From DASSUW01 sp963806395 (lineage in GTDB: Bacteria > Actinomycetota > Thermoleophilia > Solirubrobacterales > Solirubrobacteraceae), in NCBI GenBank assembly GCA_963806395.1, contig CAWDYI010000009.1:310001-374000 (forward strand): a stretch of 64,000 bases of DNA, read 5' to 3'. The notes below the pieces were generated by a model. That model was not told where the DNA came from, did not search any database, and saw only the letters and a program-made list of their open reading frames with translations. Below, one piece after another: positions 26,084 through 34,739 of the stretch (positions are counted from its first letter, which is position 1; each line of letters opens with the position of its first letter). The translations under genes were made by a program, and so were the position numbers.

Positions 26084-28513
26084 ATGTTCGAGGCGTTCGC
26101 GGACTCGCCCTCCGGCGTCGCCCTGATCGGCGACGACGGCCAATTCATACGCGCAAACGCAGCGCTGGCGGAGATGCTCGGCCGTTCGCCGGCCGAGCTC
26201 GCGCTCCTTCACTGGCGCGACGTCTTCACGGGCGAGCCCGGCGACCTCGACGCAGACGTGCCGGCACGGCGCCCGGACGGCGCGGAGCGGCGACTGCGGT
26301 GCCGCTCGCGCGCGCTCGACGAGGCGACCACGCTCGCCCACTTCGAGGACGTCACGGCCGAGCGCGAGACCGCCCTGCTCGCAGCGGTCGCGGCGAGCGT
26401 CTCCGATGCCGTGGTCACCACCGACCCCGACGCCCGCGTCGTGTTCCTCAACCGGGCTGCCGAGCTGATGTTCGGCATCGACTGCGCGGCCGTCGCCGGC
26501 CGCTCGGCCGTCGAGCTGTTCGTGCACCCGGACGACCGCGCGCTCGCCCAGGAATGGGCGGACCGGCTGGCCGCCGGCGAGGCGGTGTCCGGCGAGCTCG
26601 TCGCCCGCCTCCAGCGCGCGGACGGCAGGGTGTTCGACGGCGAGCTCGCGGTCTTCGCCGTGCGCGACGGCGACACGCTGCTGGGCATGGGCTGCATCGC
26701 GCGCGACGTCAGCGACCGGCTGATCCGGGACGCGGAGGCCGGGGTCCTGCGCGCCGTCGTCGACTCCGCGGCCGAGGGCATCATCGGCATCGACGCGGCC
26801 GGCGACATCCGCTTCTTCAGCCCGTCGGCCGAGCGCCTCTACGGATACATGGCGGACGAGATGATCGGCCGCCCGTCCTCGGCGCTGGCCGCCGACGACC
26901 GCCAAGCGCACGTCCGCACGCTCGGCGAGGAGCTGCGTGCGGGCCGCACCGTCCACCGTGACACCGTCGCGCAGCGCAAGGACGGGACGCACATCGACGT
27001 CCATCTGACCGCCAGCCGGATCCTCGCGATCGACGGGGCCGACCTCGGCGCGGCGATCACGGTGCTGGACATCACCGAGCACCGCCGCGCGCAGCACCTG
27101 CTCCAGCGCATCATCGACCACGCGCCGAACGTGATCGCCTTCAAGGACGTCGCGGGCCACGTCCGGCTCATCAACACACGCGGCGCGCACGAGCTGCACG
27201 GTCGTGAGCCCGAGGACGTCCTCGGCCGCACCGACCACGAGCTGTTCGGCAGCGAGCTGGCCGACCGCCTGCGCGCGCAGGACATCGCGGTGATCGCCGG
27301 CGCCGCGCCGATGACGTTCGAGGACGACGTGGTGCAGCGGAACGGCGATACCCGCTCCTACCTGACGACCAAGTTCCCGATCCTCGGCCCTGACGGCCTG
27401 CCCGCCGGCGTCGGCCAGATCACCGCCGAGGTGACCGAGATGCGCCGCGCGCAGGCCGACCGGGCGCAGCTCGCCGCGCTCGTCCAAGCGGCTCCGGACG
27501 CGATCGTCACGCAGGACACCGACGGCCTGATCGCCACGTGGAACCCGGGCGCCCAGCGCATGTTCGGGCTCACGGCCGAGGAGGCGATCGGCCGGCCGTA
27601 TGCGGAGACGCTGATCCCGCCCGACGAGCGCGCGCGCCATGCCGAGATCGACGAGGAGGTCCGCGCCGGACGCACGCGGCCGCTGCGCGACACGCGCATG
27701 CGCGCCGACGGCTCGATGTTCCCGGCCCAGGTCTCCCCCGCGCGGCTCGCCCACGGTGGCGGGACGCTCGCGATCGTGCGTGACATCAGCGATCTCGTGG
27801 CCGCCGAGGAGGCGCTGGCGGAGCACGCCGCGAAGCTCGAGCGCTCGAACGCCGATCTCGAGCGCTTCGCGTACGCCGCCAGCCACGACCTCCAGGAGCC
27901 GCTGCGCTCGATGAAGATGGGCGCCGCGATGGTCCTGGCGGCGGCGACGGACCGGCTCGACCCGGACGAGCGCGCGCTGCTGGAGCACGTCGAAGCGGCC
28001 GCCACGCGGCTCAGCGCCCAGGTCCGCGGGCTGATGGAGGTGGCACAGGTCGCGCTCGGCGCCTGGCCGGAGGAACGCGTGCCGGTCGCGGTCGCCGTCC
28101 AGGACGCGCTCGACGCGCTGCGCGCCGCCGCCGACGCCGCCAATGCCGAGATCGACGTGCAGGCGATGCCGCCCGTGGATGTGCCGCGTGTGGAGATGTC
28201 GCTCGTGCTGCAGAACCTGATCGCCAACGCGATCAAGTACCACCGGCGCGACTCGACGCCGCGAATCAGCGTGACCGGCAACGTGTCCGAGGGGTACGTC
28301 GAAGTGCACGTCGCCGACAACGGCATCGGCCTCTCGGAAGCGGACACGGCGCGCGTGTTCGGCGTGTTCGAGCGCGCCGAGACGGGCGTGCCGGGCACCG
28401 GGATGGGCCTCGCCGTCGCGCGCCGGATGCTCGAGCGTCACGGCGGCTCGATCGCGGGCGCGTCCGCCGGTCTGGGCCAGGGCTCGCGGTTCACGATCCG
28501 GCTACCGGTGTGA
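26084..28513 (+). CDS. Soluble multi-PAS sensor histidine kinase
   Basis: An 809-residue cytoplasmic kinase with no transmembrane segment. Five PAS-type domains are visible at about 8-100, 105-215, 225-335, 340-450 and 460-570, recognisable by repeated patterns such as DAVVTTDPDARVVFLNRAAELMFG, EGIIGIDAAG, and NAIVTQDTDG-like strands. The HisKA domain has AYAASHDLQEPLR (phospho-acceptor His near 601) and is of the phytochrome-kinase type. The HATPase follows, with N-box NLIANAIKYH, DNGIG and GTGMGLAV. No cofactor-specific residues (haem His, flavin Cys) can be assigned confidently. The signal is unknown. Confidence 0.87.
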   Translation: MFEAFADSPSGVALIGDDGQFIRANAALAEMLGRSPAELALLHWRDVFTGEPGDLDADVPARRPDGAERRLRCRSRALDEATTLAHFEDVTAERETALLAAVAASVSDAVVTTDPDARVVFLNRAAELMFGIDCAAVAGRSAVELFVHPDDRALAQEWADRLAAGEAVSGELVARLQRADGRVFDGELAVFAVRDGDTLLGMGCIARDVSDRLIRDAEAGVLRAVVDSAAEGIIGIDAAGDIRFFSPSAERLYGYMADEMIGRPSSALAADDRQAHVRTLGEELRAGRTVHRDTVAQRKDGTHIDVHLTASRILAIDGADLGAAITVLDITEHRRAQHLLQRIIDHAPNVIAFKDVAGHVRLINTRGAHELHGREPEDVLGRTDHELFGSELADRLRAQDIAVIAGAAPMTFEDDVVQRNGDTRSYLTTKFPILGPDGLPAGVGQITAEVTEMRRAQADRAQLAALVQAAPDAIVTQDTDGLIATWNPGAQRMFGLTAEEAIGRPYAETLIPPDERARHAEIDEEVRAGRTRPLRDTRMRADGSMFPAQVSPARLAHGGGTLAIVRDISDLVAAEEALAEHAAKLERSNADLERFAYAASHDLQEPLRSMKMGAAMVLAAATDRLDPDERALLEHVEAAATRLSAQVRGLMEVAQVALGAWPEERVPVAVAVQDALDALRAAADAANAEIDVQAMPPVDVPRVEMSLVLQNLIANAIKYHRRDSTPRISVTGNVSEGYVEVHVADNGIGLSEADTARVFGVFERAETGVPGTGMGLAVARRMLERHGGSIAGASAGLGQGSRFTIRLPV

Positions 28514-28555
28514 GTGCCTGACCGGTGCGGCGCGCCGGTCTGCTAGATCCCTTCC

Positions 28556-29461
28556 ATGGACTTCAGCGAAGCGGCGGCTGCGCTGGCGCCGCTGTTCGGG
28601 GGGGCGGCGCTCGAGCTTCGCTACGCGCTCGATGGCGGCGCCGCCGTGCGAGCCTTCGGCGGACCGGTCGCGCCGCGCCACGCAGAAGCGGTCCCGCCGC
28701 CCGCGCCCTGGGTGGCGCAGGCGCGCTGCGGCAACGCCGCGGGCTGGCTGCTCGGCGGCGCGCCGCCCTCGGACCCCGAGCGCGCCGGCGCCTTCCTCGA
28801 GCGCGTCGTCGAGCGTCACAGCGCGGTTCGGCTGCAACGGCTGGCGGCGCAGCGGGCGGCGCTGGAGGCCGACCTGCTGGAGCGGCTCACGCACGACCTG
28901 AGGACCGACGTCAGCACGCTGCAGACGGTCGCCGAGGGCGCCGCCGCGGGCGTGTTCGACGCCGCCGAGCTGGGCGAGCTGCCGGCCGAGATCGCCGCCG
29001 TCGGCGCCGCTGCGCAGCGCCGGCTGTCAGCGGCACGCGAGGTGATGACGGCGCTCGCCGCGGCTCCTGCCGCGCCGGAGCCGCTGCTCGAGACGCTCCG
29101 CGCCGAGCTCGAGGCTGCCGGCGCGGAGATCCGTGTGGCGGACGTCGACGGCGAGCTGCCGCAGGTGCTGGTCCCGGGCGCCGGCTGGAGCGCATGCGCG
29201 CGGCTGCTGGCCGAGGCGCTCGGCAGCGACGACCGGTTCGCGGGCGCCACCGTGGAGGTCGCTCCGCACCCGGACGGCTGGACCGTGTGCGCCGGCCGGG
29301 CCGGCGCCGGCCAACCGCAGCCGTGGACGGGCCGCGTGATCGGCGCGCTCGCGGGCGCGGGCCACACCGCTGCCGCGGGCGGCGGCTCGGCGCACGCCGA
29401 GCGGCTCGCGGACGGTGGGCTGCGGGTCGTCCTGACGGTTCCCGCCGCGGTGTCGGGCTGA
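28556..29461 (+). CDS. Degenerate histidine-kinase-like protein
   Basis: A 301-residue Ala-rich protein. Residues about 105-125 contain an H-box-like motif (LLERLTHDLRTDVSTLQTVAEGAA) followed by a DHp-like helical pair. The C-terminal part resembles a HATPase fold, but canonical N, G1 and G2 motifs are missing, so ATP binding is doubtful. It could be a phosphotransfer/dimerisation partner. Its TGA overlaps the ATG of the NarL-type regulator (TGATG), which makes that regulator its probable partner. The N-terminal 90 residues are unassigned and may be a GAF-like input domain. Confidence 0.6.
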   Translation: MDFSEAAAALAPLFGGAALELRYALDGGAAVRAFGGPVAPRHAEAVPPPAPWVAQARCGNAAGWLLGGAPPSDPERAGAFLERVVERHSAVRLQRLAAQRAALEADLLERLTHDLRTDVSTLQTVAEGAAAGVFDAAELGELPAEIAAVGAAAQRRLSAAREVMTALAAAPAAPEPLLETLRAELEAAGAEIRVADVDGELPQVLVPGAGWSACARLLAEALGSDDRFAGATVEVAPHPDGWTVCAGRAGAGQPQPWTGRVIGALAGAGHTAAAGGGSAHAERLADGGLRVVLTVPAAVSG

Positions 29462-30096
29462 TGTCCACGGGTGCCGTCCCGATCGTCGTCGTGGACGACC
29501 ACCGGATGCTCGTGCTCGGGTTGCGCGCCCTGTTCCACAGCCGCCCGGAGGTCGAGGTCGTCGCGTTCGCGCACGATGCCGACGACGCGCTCGCCGCCTG
29601 TCGCGAGACGCGGCCGAGCGTCGCGGTGCTCGACGTCGCGCTCGAGGGCTCGACGCTCGACGGCTTCGACCTCTGCCGCCGGCTGCTCTCCGAGCTGCCC
29701 GCGATCGAGATCGTCTTCTACACCGGCATGGACGAGATCGGGCTCGCCGAGCGGGCCTTCGCCGCCGGCGCGAAAGGCGTCGTGTCGAAGGGCGACCCGG
29801 CCTCCGACCTGCTGCACGCGGTGCTGGTGGCGTCGCGCGGAGCCACCTATACCTCGCCCGCGTTCGCCGCGCGCGCCGACCGGCGGGACTTCGCCGAGCT
29901 CTCGCCGAAGCAGCTGGCCGCGCTCCGGCTGCTCGCGCAGGGCCTCGAGCGCAAGCAGATCGCCGAGCAGATGGGGATCGGCATGGAGACCGTCAAGTCG
30001 CACCTGTCCGAGGTCCGGCGCAAGCTCGGCGCGCGCACCTCGGCGCAGGCGGTCGCGATCGGCCTGCTCAACTCGCTGTTCGAGCAGGACGAGTAG
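29461..30096 (+). CDS. NarL/FixJ-family response regulator
   Basis: A 211-residue DNA-binding regulator. The receiver domain (1-125) has IVVVDDHRML, phospho-acceptor Asp in VAVLDVALEGS, YTGMDE and VVSKGD. The C-terminal LuxR-type helix-turn-helix (about 145-205) reads LSPKQLAALRLLAQGLERKQIAEQMGI and continues through the recognition helix ETVKSHLSEVRRKLGA. It is translationally coupled to the degenerate kinase through a one-base stop/start overlap. It is likely the transcriptional output of the signalling island; its targets are unknown. Confidence 0.88.
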   Translation: MSTGAVPIVVVDDHRMLVLGLRALFHSRPEVEVVAFAHDADDALAACRETRPSVAVLDVALEGSTLDGFDLCRRLLSELPAIEIVFYTGMDEIGLAERAFAAGAKGVVSKGDPASDLLHAVLVASRGATYTSPAFAARADRRDFAELSPKQLAALRLLAQGLERKQIAEQMGIGMETVKSHLSEVRRKLGARTSAQAVAIGLLNSLFEQDE

Positions 30097-30160
30097 CCGC
30101 GCGGCGCCACGAACACCGCCCTCCCTCCGCTTATCGCGGGAGTGGCCGACTACCCAAGGA

Positions 30161-31333
30161 ATGCCCTCCCTCCTGCTCGCGGCCGCGCTTGCCGTCGCCG
30201 CGCTGCCCGCTCCCGCCCGAACGTTCGACGTCTCCACGAGCGCCGGCCTCACCGCAGCCGGCACGCAGGCGGTCGCCGGCGATCAGGTCCGGATCGCGCC
30301 CGGCGTCTACCGCGGCACCTTCCGCCCGACCGTCTCGGGCACCGCCGCTCTCCCGATCCGGCTCGTCGCGAGCGCACCGGGCGTCGTGCTCGATGGCGGT
30401 GGCGCGGCGAACGCGGTCAAGCTGATCTCCGTCCGCTCGTGGCGGCTGGAGGGCATCACCATCACCGGCGGGACGAACCAGGGCGCGTGGCTGGACTCCA
30501 CGCAGGACATCCAGTTCCACGGCGTGACCGTCCAGGGCAGCCCGGGCGCCGGCGTACAGCTCAAGAACGCCGCGACGACGACGCTGGCGAACAGCACGGT
30601 GGCCGGCAACGGGTCGGCCGGCGTACTCGAGCTGGCCGGCAGCAGCGGCACGCGGATCACGGACAACCGGATCGAGAGCAACGGCACCGGCGGCTCGGTC
30701 TACAACGGCGACGGCATCCAGCTCGGTGGCACGGGCGCGCTCGTCTCCGGTAACACGATCACCGGCAACGGCGCGCTCGGGCTCTACGAGCACGGCGTCT
30801 ACGCCGCCGCCGCTGCGACCGGCTGGACGATCGCGGACAACGACATCACGGCTTCCGGCGGGGCGAACATCAAGGCGTCGGGCAGCGGCGTGGTGCGTGA
30901 CAACCGCCTCACGGGCGGGATGTACGGGCTCGTGCTGGCCGCCAACCCGAGCCCCGTCGACGTGACCGGCAACACGCTCACGGGCCGCGCCCAGCACCTC
31001 GTCTTCGTGACCACCGGTGCGCGCGCCCGGCTCACCGGCAACACCGTCCGCCAGGCCGGGCGCAGCGCGACCTCGGGCGACGCGTCGGCGATCTTCGTCA
31101 AGGAGGCCGTCAGCCTCGCCGTCAGCACCACGCTCGCCTGCTACGACAACGCCGACGACCTCGGCGTCGGATTCTGGATCAACGAGGCGGCGAAGATCGG
31201 CTCGCTCACGCTGAACGCCAACAGCTACTGCTCGCAGGACACGCGCGGGCGCGACGTTGCCTACAACGGCTCGCGCGTCACCCCGGCGGCATGGCGGAGC
31301 GCCACCGGGGACGCGCTGAGCGTGTTCCTCTAG
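30161..31333 (+). CDS. Secreted right-handed beta-helix protein
   Basis: A 390-residue protein with a short signal peptide (MPSLLLAAALAVAALPAPA) from the ATG at 30161, with AAGGA just upstream. The mature chain is a parallel beta-helix of NosD/pectate-lyase-like type: repeated turns such as ITDNRIESNGTG, VSGNTITGNGALG, IADNDITASGG, VRDNRLTGG and VTGNTLTGRA. The pre-helix segment GDQVRIAPGVYRGTFRP is typical of polysaccharide lyase/epimerase-like families. No catalytic residues can be assigned; carbohydrate binding or cleavage at the cell surface is likely. Confidence 0.8.
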   Translation: MPSLLLAAALAVAALPAPARTFDVSTSAGLTAAGTQAVAGDQVRIAPGVYRGTFRPTVSGTAALPIRLVASAPGVVLDGGGAANAVKLISVRSWRLEGITITGGTNQGAWLDSTQDIQFHGVTVQGSPGAGVQLKNAATTTLANSTVAGNGSAGVLELAGSSGTRITDNRIESNGTGGSVYNGDGIQLGGTGALVSGNTITGNGALGLYEHGVYAAAAATGWTIADNDITASGGANIKASGSGVVRDNRLTGGMYGLVLAANPSPVDVTGNTLTGRAQHLVFVTTGARARLTGNTVRQAGRSATSGDASAIFVKEAVSLAVSTTLACYDNADDLGVGFWINEAAKIGSLTLNANSYCSQDTRGRDVAYNGSRVTPAAWRSATGDALSVFL

Positions 31334-31353
31334 GTCTGAGGTCGATGCGCCGG

Positions 31354-31566
31354 CTACGGCTTGCGCTTGGCGAGCTCGGCCCGCTCGCGCTTGTCGGCGG
31401 CACGGAGTGCGGCGGCGTGCTTGTCGTCACGCGCCTGTCGCTTTTCCCTGGCCACCTTGCTCGCCTGCTCGTTGCGGGCGGCGATCGCCTGCTTTGCCGC
31501 TTTCCACGCGGCATCGCCGCGCTTCGGCACTTCGTCCGGCGCCTGCCGTTTGCTCTGGTCGCTCAT
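31354..31566 (-). CDS. Small highly charged protein of unknown function
   Basis: A 70-residue protein from the ATG at 31566, almost entirely Ala, Lys, Arg, Glu and Asp (for example AKQAIAARNEQASKVAREKRQ). It is predicted to be a long alpha helix or coiled coil without a membrane segment. It ends 21 bases from the convergent beta-helix gene. The shape suggests nucleic-acid or RNA association, but I do not recognise a characterised family. Longer in-frame starts exist upstream (to 31689) but run into the terminator region of the neighbouring gene. Confidence 0.55.
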   Translation of the reverse strand: MSDQSKRQAPDEVPKRGDAAWKAAKQAIAARNEQASKVAREKRQARDDKHAAALRAADKRERAELAKRKP

Positions 31567-31685
31567 CGCGCCACCTAACGGCTCCCTAGGTTCGACTGCC
31601 TCGCCACGCGAGGATGCAGGGAGCGTGAACACCCGACGCTGTGCTTCTTCGTACAGACTACCTCGCGCGGAGGCACGTGACCGGG

Positions 31686-31715
31686 GCATCCCGCGATTCG
31701 CACATCGCGGGATGC
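31686..31715 (-). terminator. Perfect 12-bp hairpin after the beta-helix gene
   Basis: GCATCCCGCGAT pairs with ATCGCGGGATGC around TCGCAC. It begins 12 bases past the stop codon of the minus-strand beta-helix gene. No T-run follows. Confidence 0.7.
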
Positions 31716-31727
31716 CGCCCGGTCAGG

Positions 31728-33605
31728 TCAGGTGACCGGCACGCAGGGAGAGAACTCCGACGTCGCCCCAGGGCCCAACACGAACGGGATGGGGAGCGGG
31801 ATCGGTTGCGGGCCGGGGCTCGGGGGCCGGCCGGGGGCGGGCTGCAACGTCACGTCGACGGTTGCCGTCGCAGTGATCAGGTCGCCCACGGCGGCCGCGG
31901 TCGTCAGGGCCGTGCTGTCCTCGACGTCGCCGAGGGCGTCGGTCCAGACGTAGGTCGACCCGAGGAACGTCTCGCCTTCGCCGGAGCCGGAGACGTCGCA
32001 GGACGAGCCGTTCCCGTAGAGCTCGATCCGGTAGTGCGTGAACGGCCGGCCGTCGAGCGCCCAGTCGACCGTCGTCGTGCCGGCGCTGGTGATCTCCGGG
32101 TGGTTCTGGAGGCTGTTGGCGCCGCTGTCGACGTCGTTCGCGTCGTTGAGGGTCACGCCGTCGTCGGCGAGATCGATGCCGAGGTCGTCGTTCTCGAAGA
32201 TCGAGTTGCCGATGATCGAGTGCCCGGCACCGGCCACGACGTTGACGCCGTCGCCGCCGTTGAAGGCGATCACGTTGCCGTACTCCGGGTCCGAGGCGCC
32301 GATCGTGCTGCTGCTGCCGTTGAGGATGCTGACGCCGTCGTCCCCGTTCGGGAGCGGGTCGGTGCGGTTGAGGGCGGTGCCGACGTCGTTGTCCAGGACG
32401 CTGGTGCCGAACGGGTCGAAGCCGGCGGGCTGGTCGATCTTGATGCCGTCGAACAGGTTCCCGGACACGAGGTTCCCGGTGAAGCCGCTCGAACCGCCGA
32501 TGACGTTGCCGCTGCCGGCGACGCGGATGCCGTTGGCGTTCGGGAGCGCGTCCACGCCCCAGATGTCGGTGCCGATCTTGTTCGCCTCGACGACGTTGCC
32601 GTCGCTGAGCAGCGCGACGCCGTCGCCGGTGCTGCCCGAGATCACGTTGCCGTCGAACAGCTCGTCGCCGCCGACGACGTTGTTGGGCGATTCGATGCTT
32701 ACCCCGAGGCTGTTGCCGAGGTCCACATCGCCGGTGCCGTCGGTGCCGATCAAGTTGCCCTCGATCGCGTTGTCCTCGCCCGAGGCGACGACGACGCCGG
32801 TCGCGTTGCCGGAGATGACGTTGGCGGCGAAGGCGGAGCCACCGACGAGATTGCCGTTGCCTTCCACGCGCACGCCGGCCCCGTCGTTGCCGATCTGGCC
32901 GGTGGTCGACAAGGGGTCGGTCCCGATCGCGTTGCCCTTGACCTTGTTGTCATCGCCGAGGATCGAGACGCCGTCGGCGTCCGTTCCGGCGATCTTGCCG
33001 TTCGCGGAGATGACGTTGCGATCCTCCGGCGTGTTGCCGCCGACCATGTTGTCGTCGCCCTCGATCTGCACACCGTCTCCCAGGTTGCCGTGGGTGAAGG
33101 TGTCGTTGTGGAATCCGTCGAGGCCGACGTAGTTGCCCTCGAGGCGGTTTCCGCTCCCGACGACGCGCACGCCGACACCGTCGCCGGCGACGCTCCCGGC
33201 CGTGTGGACGACGAGCCCGCGGATCAGGGTGTCGTCCGCCTCCACCACGAGGCCGTTGGCGACCTGGCTCGCGTCGAGCACGATCTTCATCACTGCCGGT
33301 GCGCCGGCTACGGCCTTCACGGCGCCCGGCTGCGAGTAGCCCCTGATGTCGAGCTGGTCGTCGATCACCGTCGGCAGGTCCGACGCGAGGTGGATCACGT
33401 GCAGGTTCGGACCGCCGCCGGGGATGTTGAAGTGGATCTCGTCCACGACGCCGGCGGTCGCGTTCGCTTGGTTGATCGCGTCGCGGAGCGAGCCTGCCCC
33501 CGCGTCGTTCTTGTTCTGTACGACGTAGTTCACCGCCTGGGCGGGCGCGGCGAACGCCGCGGCGCCGAGCACGACGAGCGTGCTGATCAGCGTCTTGCTG
33601 AGCAT
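31728..33605 (-). CDS. Secreted repetitive beta-helix protein
   Basis: A 625-residue protein from the ATG at 33605 (GGAAGGGAAG upstream). The signal peptide is LISTLVVLGAAAFAAPAQA. The N-terminal NDAGAGSLRDAINQAN motif is the cap typical of CSLREA-like/polymorphic beta-helix proteins. The body is a long series of helix turns with recurrent GNVISGN, NxIGTD and GDGVxI cores, rich in Asp and Gly (calcium-binding potential). A Pro-rich segment near 600 precedes the C-terminus, with one Cys about four residues from the end and no sortase motif. It is probably a surface adhesin or structural protein; no enzymatic residues are evident. Confidence 0.82.
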   Translation of the reverse strand: MLSKTLISTLVVLGAAAFAAPAQAVNYVVQNKNDAGAGSLRDAINQANATAGVVDEIHFNIPGGGPNLHVIHLASDLPTVIDDQLDIRGYSQPGAVKAVAGAPAVMKIVLDASQVANGLVVEADDTLIRGLVVHTAGSVAGDGVGVRVVGSGNRLEGNYVGLDGFHNDTFTHGNLGDGVQIEGDDNMVGGNTPEDRNVISANGKIAGTDADGVSILGDDNKVKGNAIGTDPLSTTGQIGNDGAGVRVEGNGNLVGGSAFAANVISGNATGVVVASGEDNAIEGNLIGTDGTGDVDLGNSLGVSIESPNNVVGGDELFDGNVISGSTGDGVALLSDGNVVEANKIGTDIWGVDALPNANGIRVAGSGNVIGGSSGFTGNLVSGNLFDGIKIDQPAGFDPFGTSVLDNDVGTALNRTDPLPNGDDGVSILNGSSSTIGASDPEYGNVIAFNGGDGVNVVAGAGHSIIGNSIFENDDLGIDLADDGVTLNDANDVDSGANSLQNHPEITSAGTTTVDWALDGRPFTHYRIELYGNGSSCDVSGSGEGETFLGSTYVWTDALGDVEDSTALTTAAAVGDLITATATVDVTLQPAPGRPPSPGPQPIPLPIPFVLGPGATSEFSPCVPVT

Positions 33606-33683
33606 GTGGGACTTCCCTTCCTGGGTTCTCGTGGGACGTGTCGCCGGGAAGGACCCCACGCGGCTCGGCAAGGTTGGAAACTT

Positions 33684-33698
33684 AGGGGTCTGACCCCT
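33684..33698. repeat. Palindromic repeat AGGGGTCTGACCCCT
   Basis: A short perfect-arm palindrome (GGGGTC/GACCCC) in the divergent spacer between the beta-helix gene and the siderophore-binding protein gene. The same core occurs three more times at 53332-53430, so it is a dispersed repeat in this genome. Confidence 0.7.
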
Positions 33699-33714
33699 GT
33701 TAGGGTGCCCTAAC
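33699..33714 (+). promoter_or_regulatory. Iron-box-like palindrome overlapping a leaderless promoter
   Basis: GTTAGGGTGCCCTAAC is a perfect inverted repeat ending one base before the ATG of a siderophore-binding lipoprotein. Its TTAGG/CCTAA arms match the ends of the actinobacterial DtxR/IdeR consensus, although the centre is shortened. TAGGGT at 33701-33706 fits a TANNNT -10 element placed for a leaderless transcript, and no ribosome-binding site is present. Binding of an iron-loaded DtxR/IdeR-type repressor is the natural inference. Confidence 0.5.
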
Positions 33715-33715
33715 T

Positions 33716-34729
33716 ATGCGCCCACTGCTCCTCGCGATCGCTCTCCTGTCACCCGCGCTGCTGACCGGCTGCGGCAGCGAACCGACGTCCACGGACCGGT
33801 CGGGCGCGGTCGCGGCCGAGCCGGGGGCGTTCCCGGCCACGATCGAGCACAAGTTCGGCGAGACGACCGTGACCAAGGCGCCGAAGCGCGTCGTCGTGGC
33901 CGGCCTGCGCGAGCAGGATTCGCTGCTGGCGCTCGGCATCGTCCCGGTCGGGACGACGGAGTGGTTCGGCACGCACCCGGGCGCGATCTTCCCGTGGGCC
34001 GAGGCGGCACTCGGCGATGCCCCGAAGCCGGAGGTCCTGGACTTCGTCGACGGAATCCAGTTCGAGAGGATCGCCGCATTGCGGCCGGATCTGATCCTCG
34101 CCGTCTATTCGGGCCTGGATGACAAGGACTACGCGACGCTGTCGAAGATCGCGCCGACGATCGCTCAGCCGCCCGGCCAGGTCGACTGGGGCTCGTCGTG
34201 GCAGGACGAGATCATCACCGTCGGCCGGGCGGTCGGCAGGCTCGAGCAGGCCGAGCAGCTGCGCGACGAGGCGACCGCCAAGCTCGCCGCTGCCGCGAAG
34301 GAGCATCCCGAGTTCAAGGGCCAGACGGCGGCCGTCGCCACGCCCTACCAGGGCATCTACGTCTACGGCCCGGAGGACGCCCGCTCGCGACTGCTCGTCG
34401 AGCTCGGCTTCACGTTCCCGAAGCCGCTCGAGGGCATCGGCGGCGACGACTTCGGGGGCCAGCTCTCGGGCGAGAAGGTCGACCTGCTCGACGTCGGAGC
34501 GCTGGTCTGGTTCGCCGAACCGGGGCCGGCGGACAAGGTCCGCGCCAACCGCATCTACAGCAGGCTCGACGTCAGCACGCAGGGCCGCGACATCTTCCTC
34601 GCGGAGAAGGGCGCGCTGTACGAGGCGACGTCGTTCATCAGCGTGCTCAGCATCCCGCTGCTCGTCGACGAGCTCGTGCCCAAGCTCGCCGCCGCTGCCG
34701 ACGGCGACCCCGGCACGAAGACCGACTGA
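33716..34729 (+). CDS. Iron-siderophore ABC transporter substrate-binding lipoprotein
   Basis: A 337-residue FepB/FhuD-type binding protein. Lipobox LLTGCGSE (Cys about residue 19) anchors it to the membrane. The cluster B/F signature follows: TIEHKFGETTVTKAPKRVVVAGLREQDSLLALGI, then FERIAALRPDLILAV, GRLEQAEQL and the C-terminal lobe with YGPEDARSRLLVELGF. It would capture ferric siderophores and deliver them to an ABC permease, but no permease or ATPase gene is adjacent. It would therefore have to share transporters encoded elsewhere. The upstream palindrome suggests iron repression. It converges on the 34740-36092 gene. Confidence 0.88.
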   Translation: MRPLLLAIALLSPALLTGCGSEPTSTDRSGAVAAEPGAFPATIEHKFGETTVTKAPKRVVVAGLREQDSLLALGIVPVGTTEWFGTHPGAIFPWAEAALGDAPKPEVLDFVDGIQFERIAALRPDLILAVYSGLDDKDYATLSKIAPTIAQPPGQVDWGSSWQDEIITVGRAVGRLEQAEQLRDEATAKLAAAAKEHPEFKGQTAAVATPYQGIYVYGPEDARSRLLVELGFTFPKPLEGIGGDDFGGQLSGEKVDLLDVGALVWFAEPGPADKVRANRIYSRLDVSTQGRDIFLAEKGALYEATSFISVLSIPLLVDELVPKLAAAADGDPGTKTD

Positions 34730-34739
34730 CGGCGCGCCG

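Noticed and set aside
25586..28441. 951-codon open frame on the minus strand across the PAS kinase
   Set aside because: No recognisable domain; the plus strand carries intact PAS, HisKA and HATPase motifs with correct spacing.
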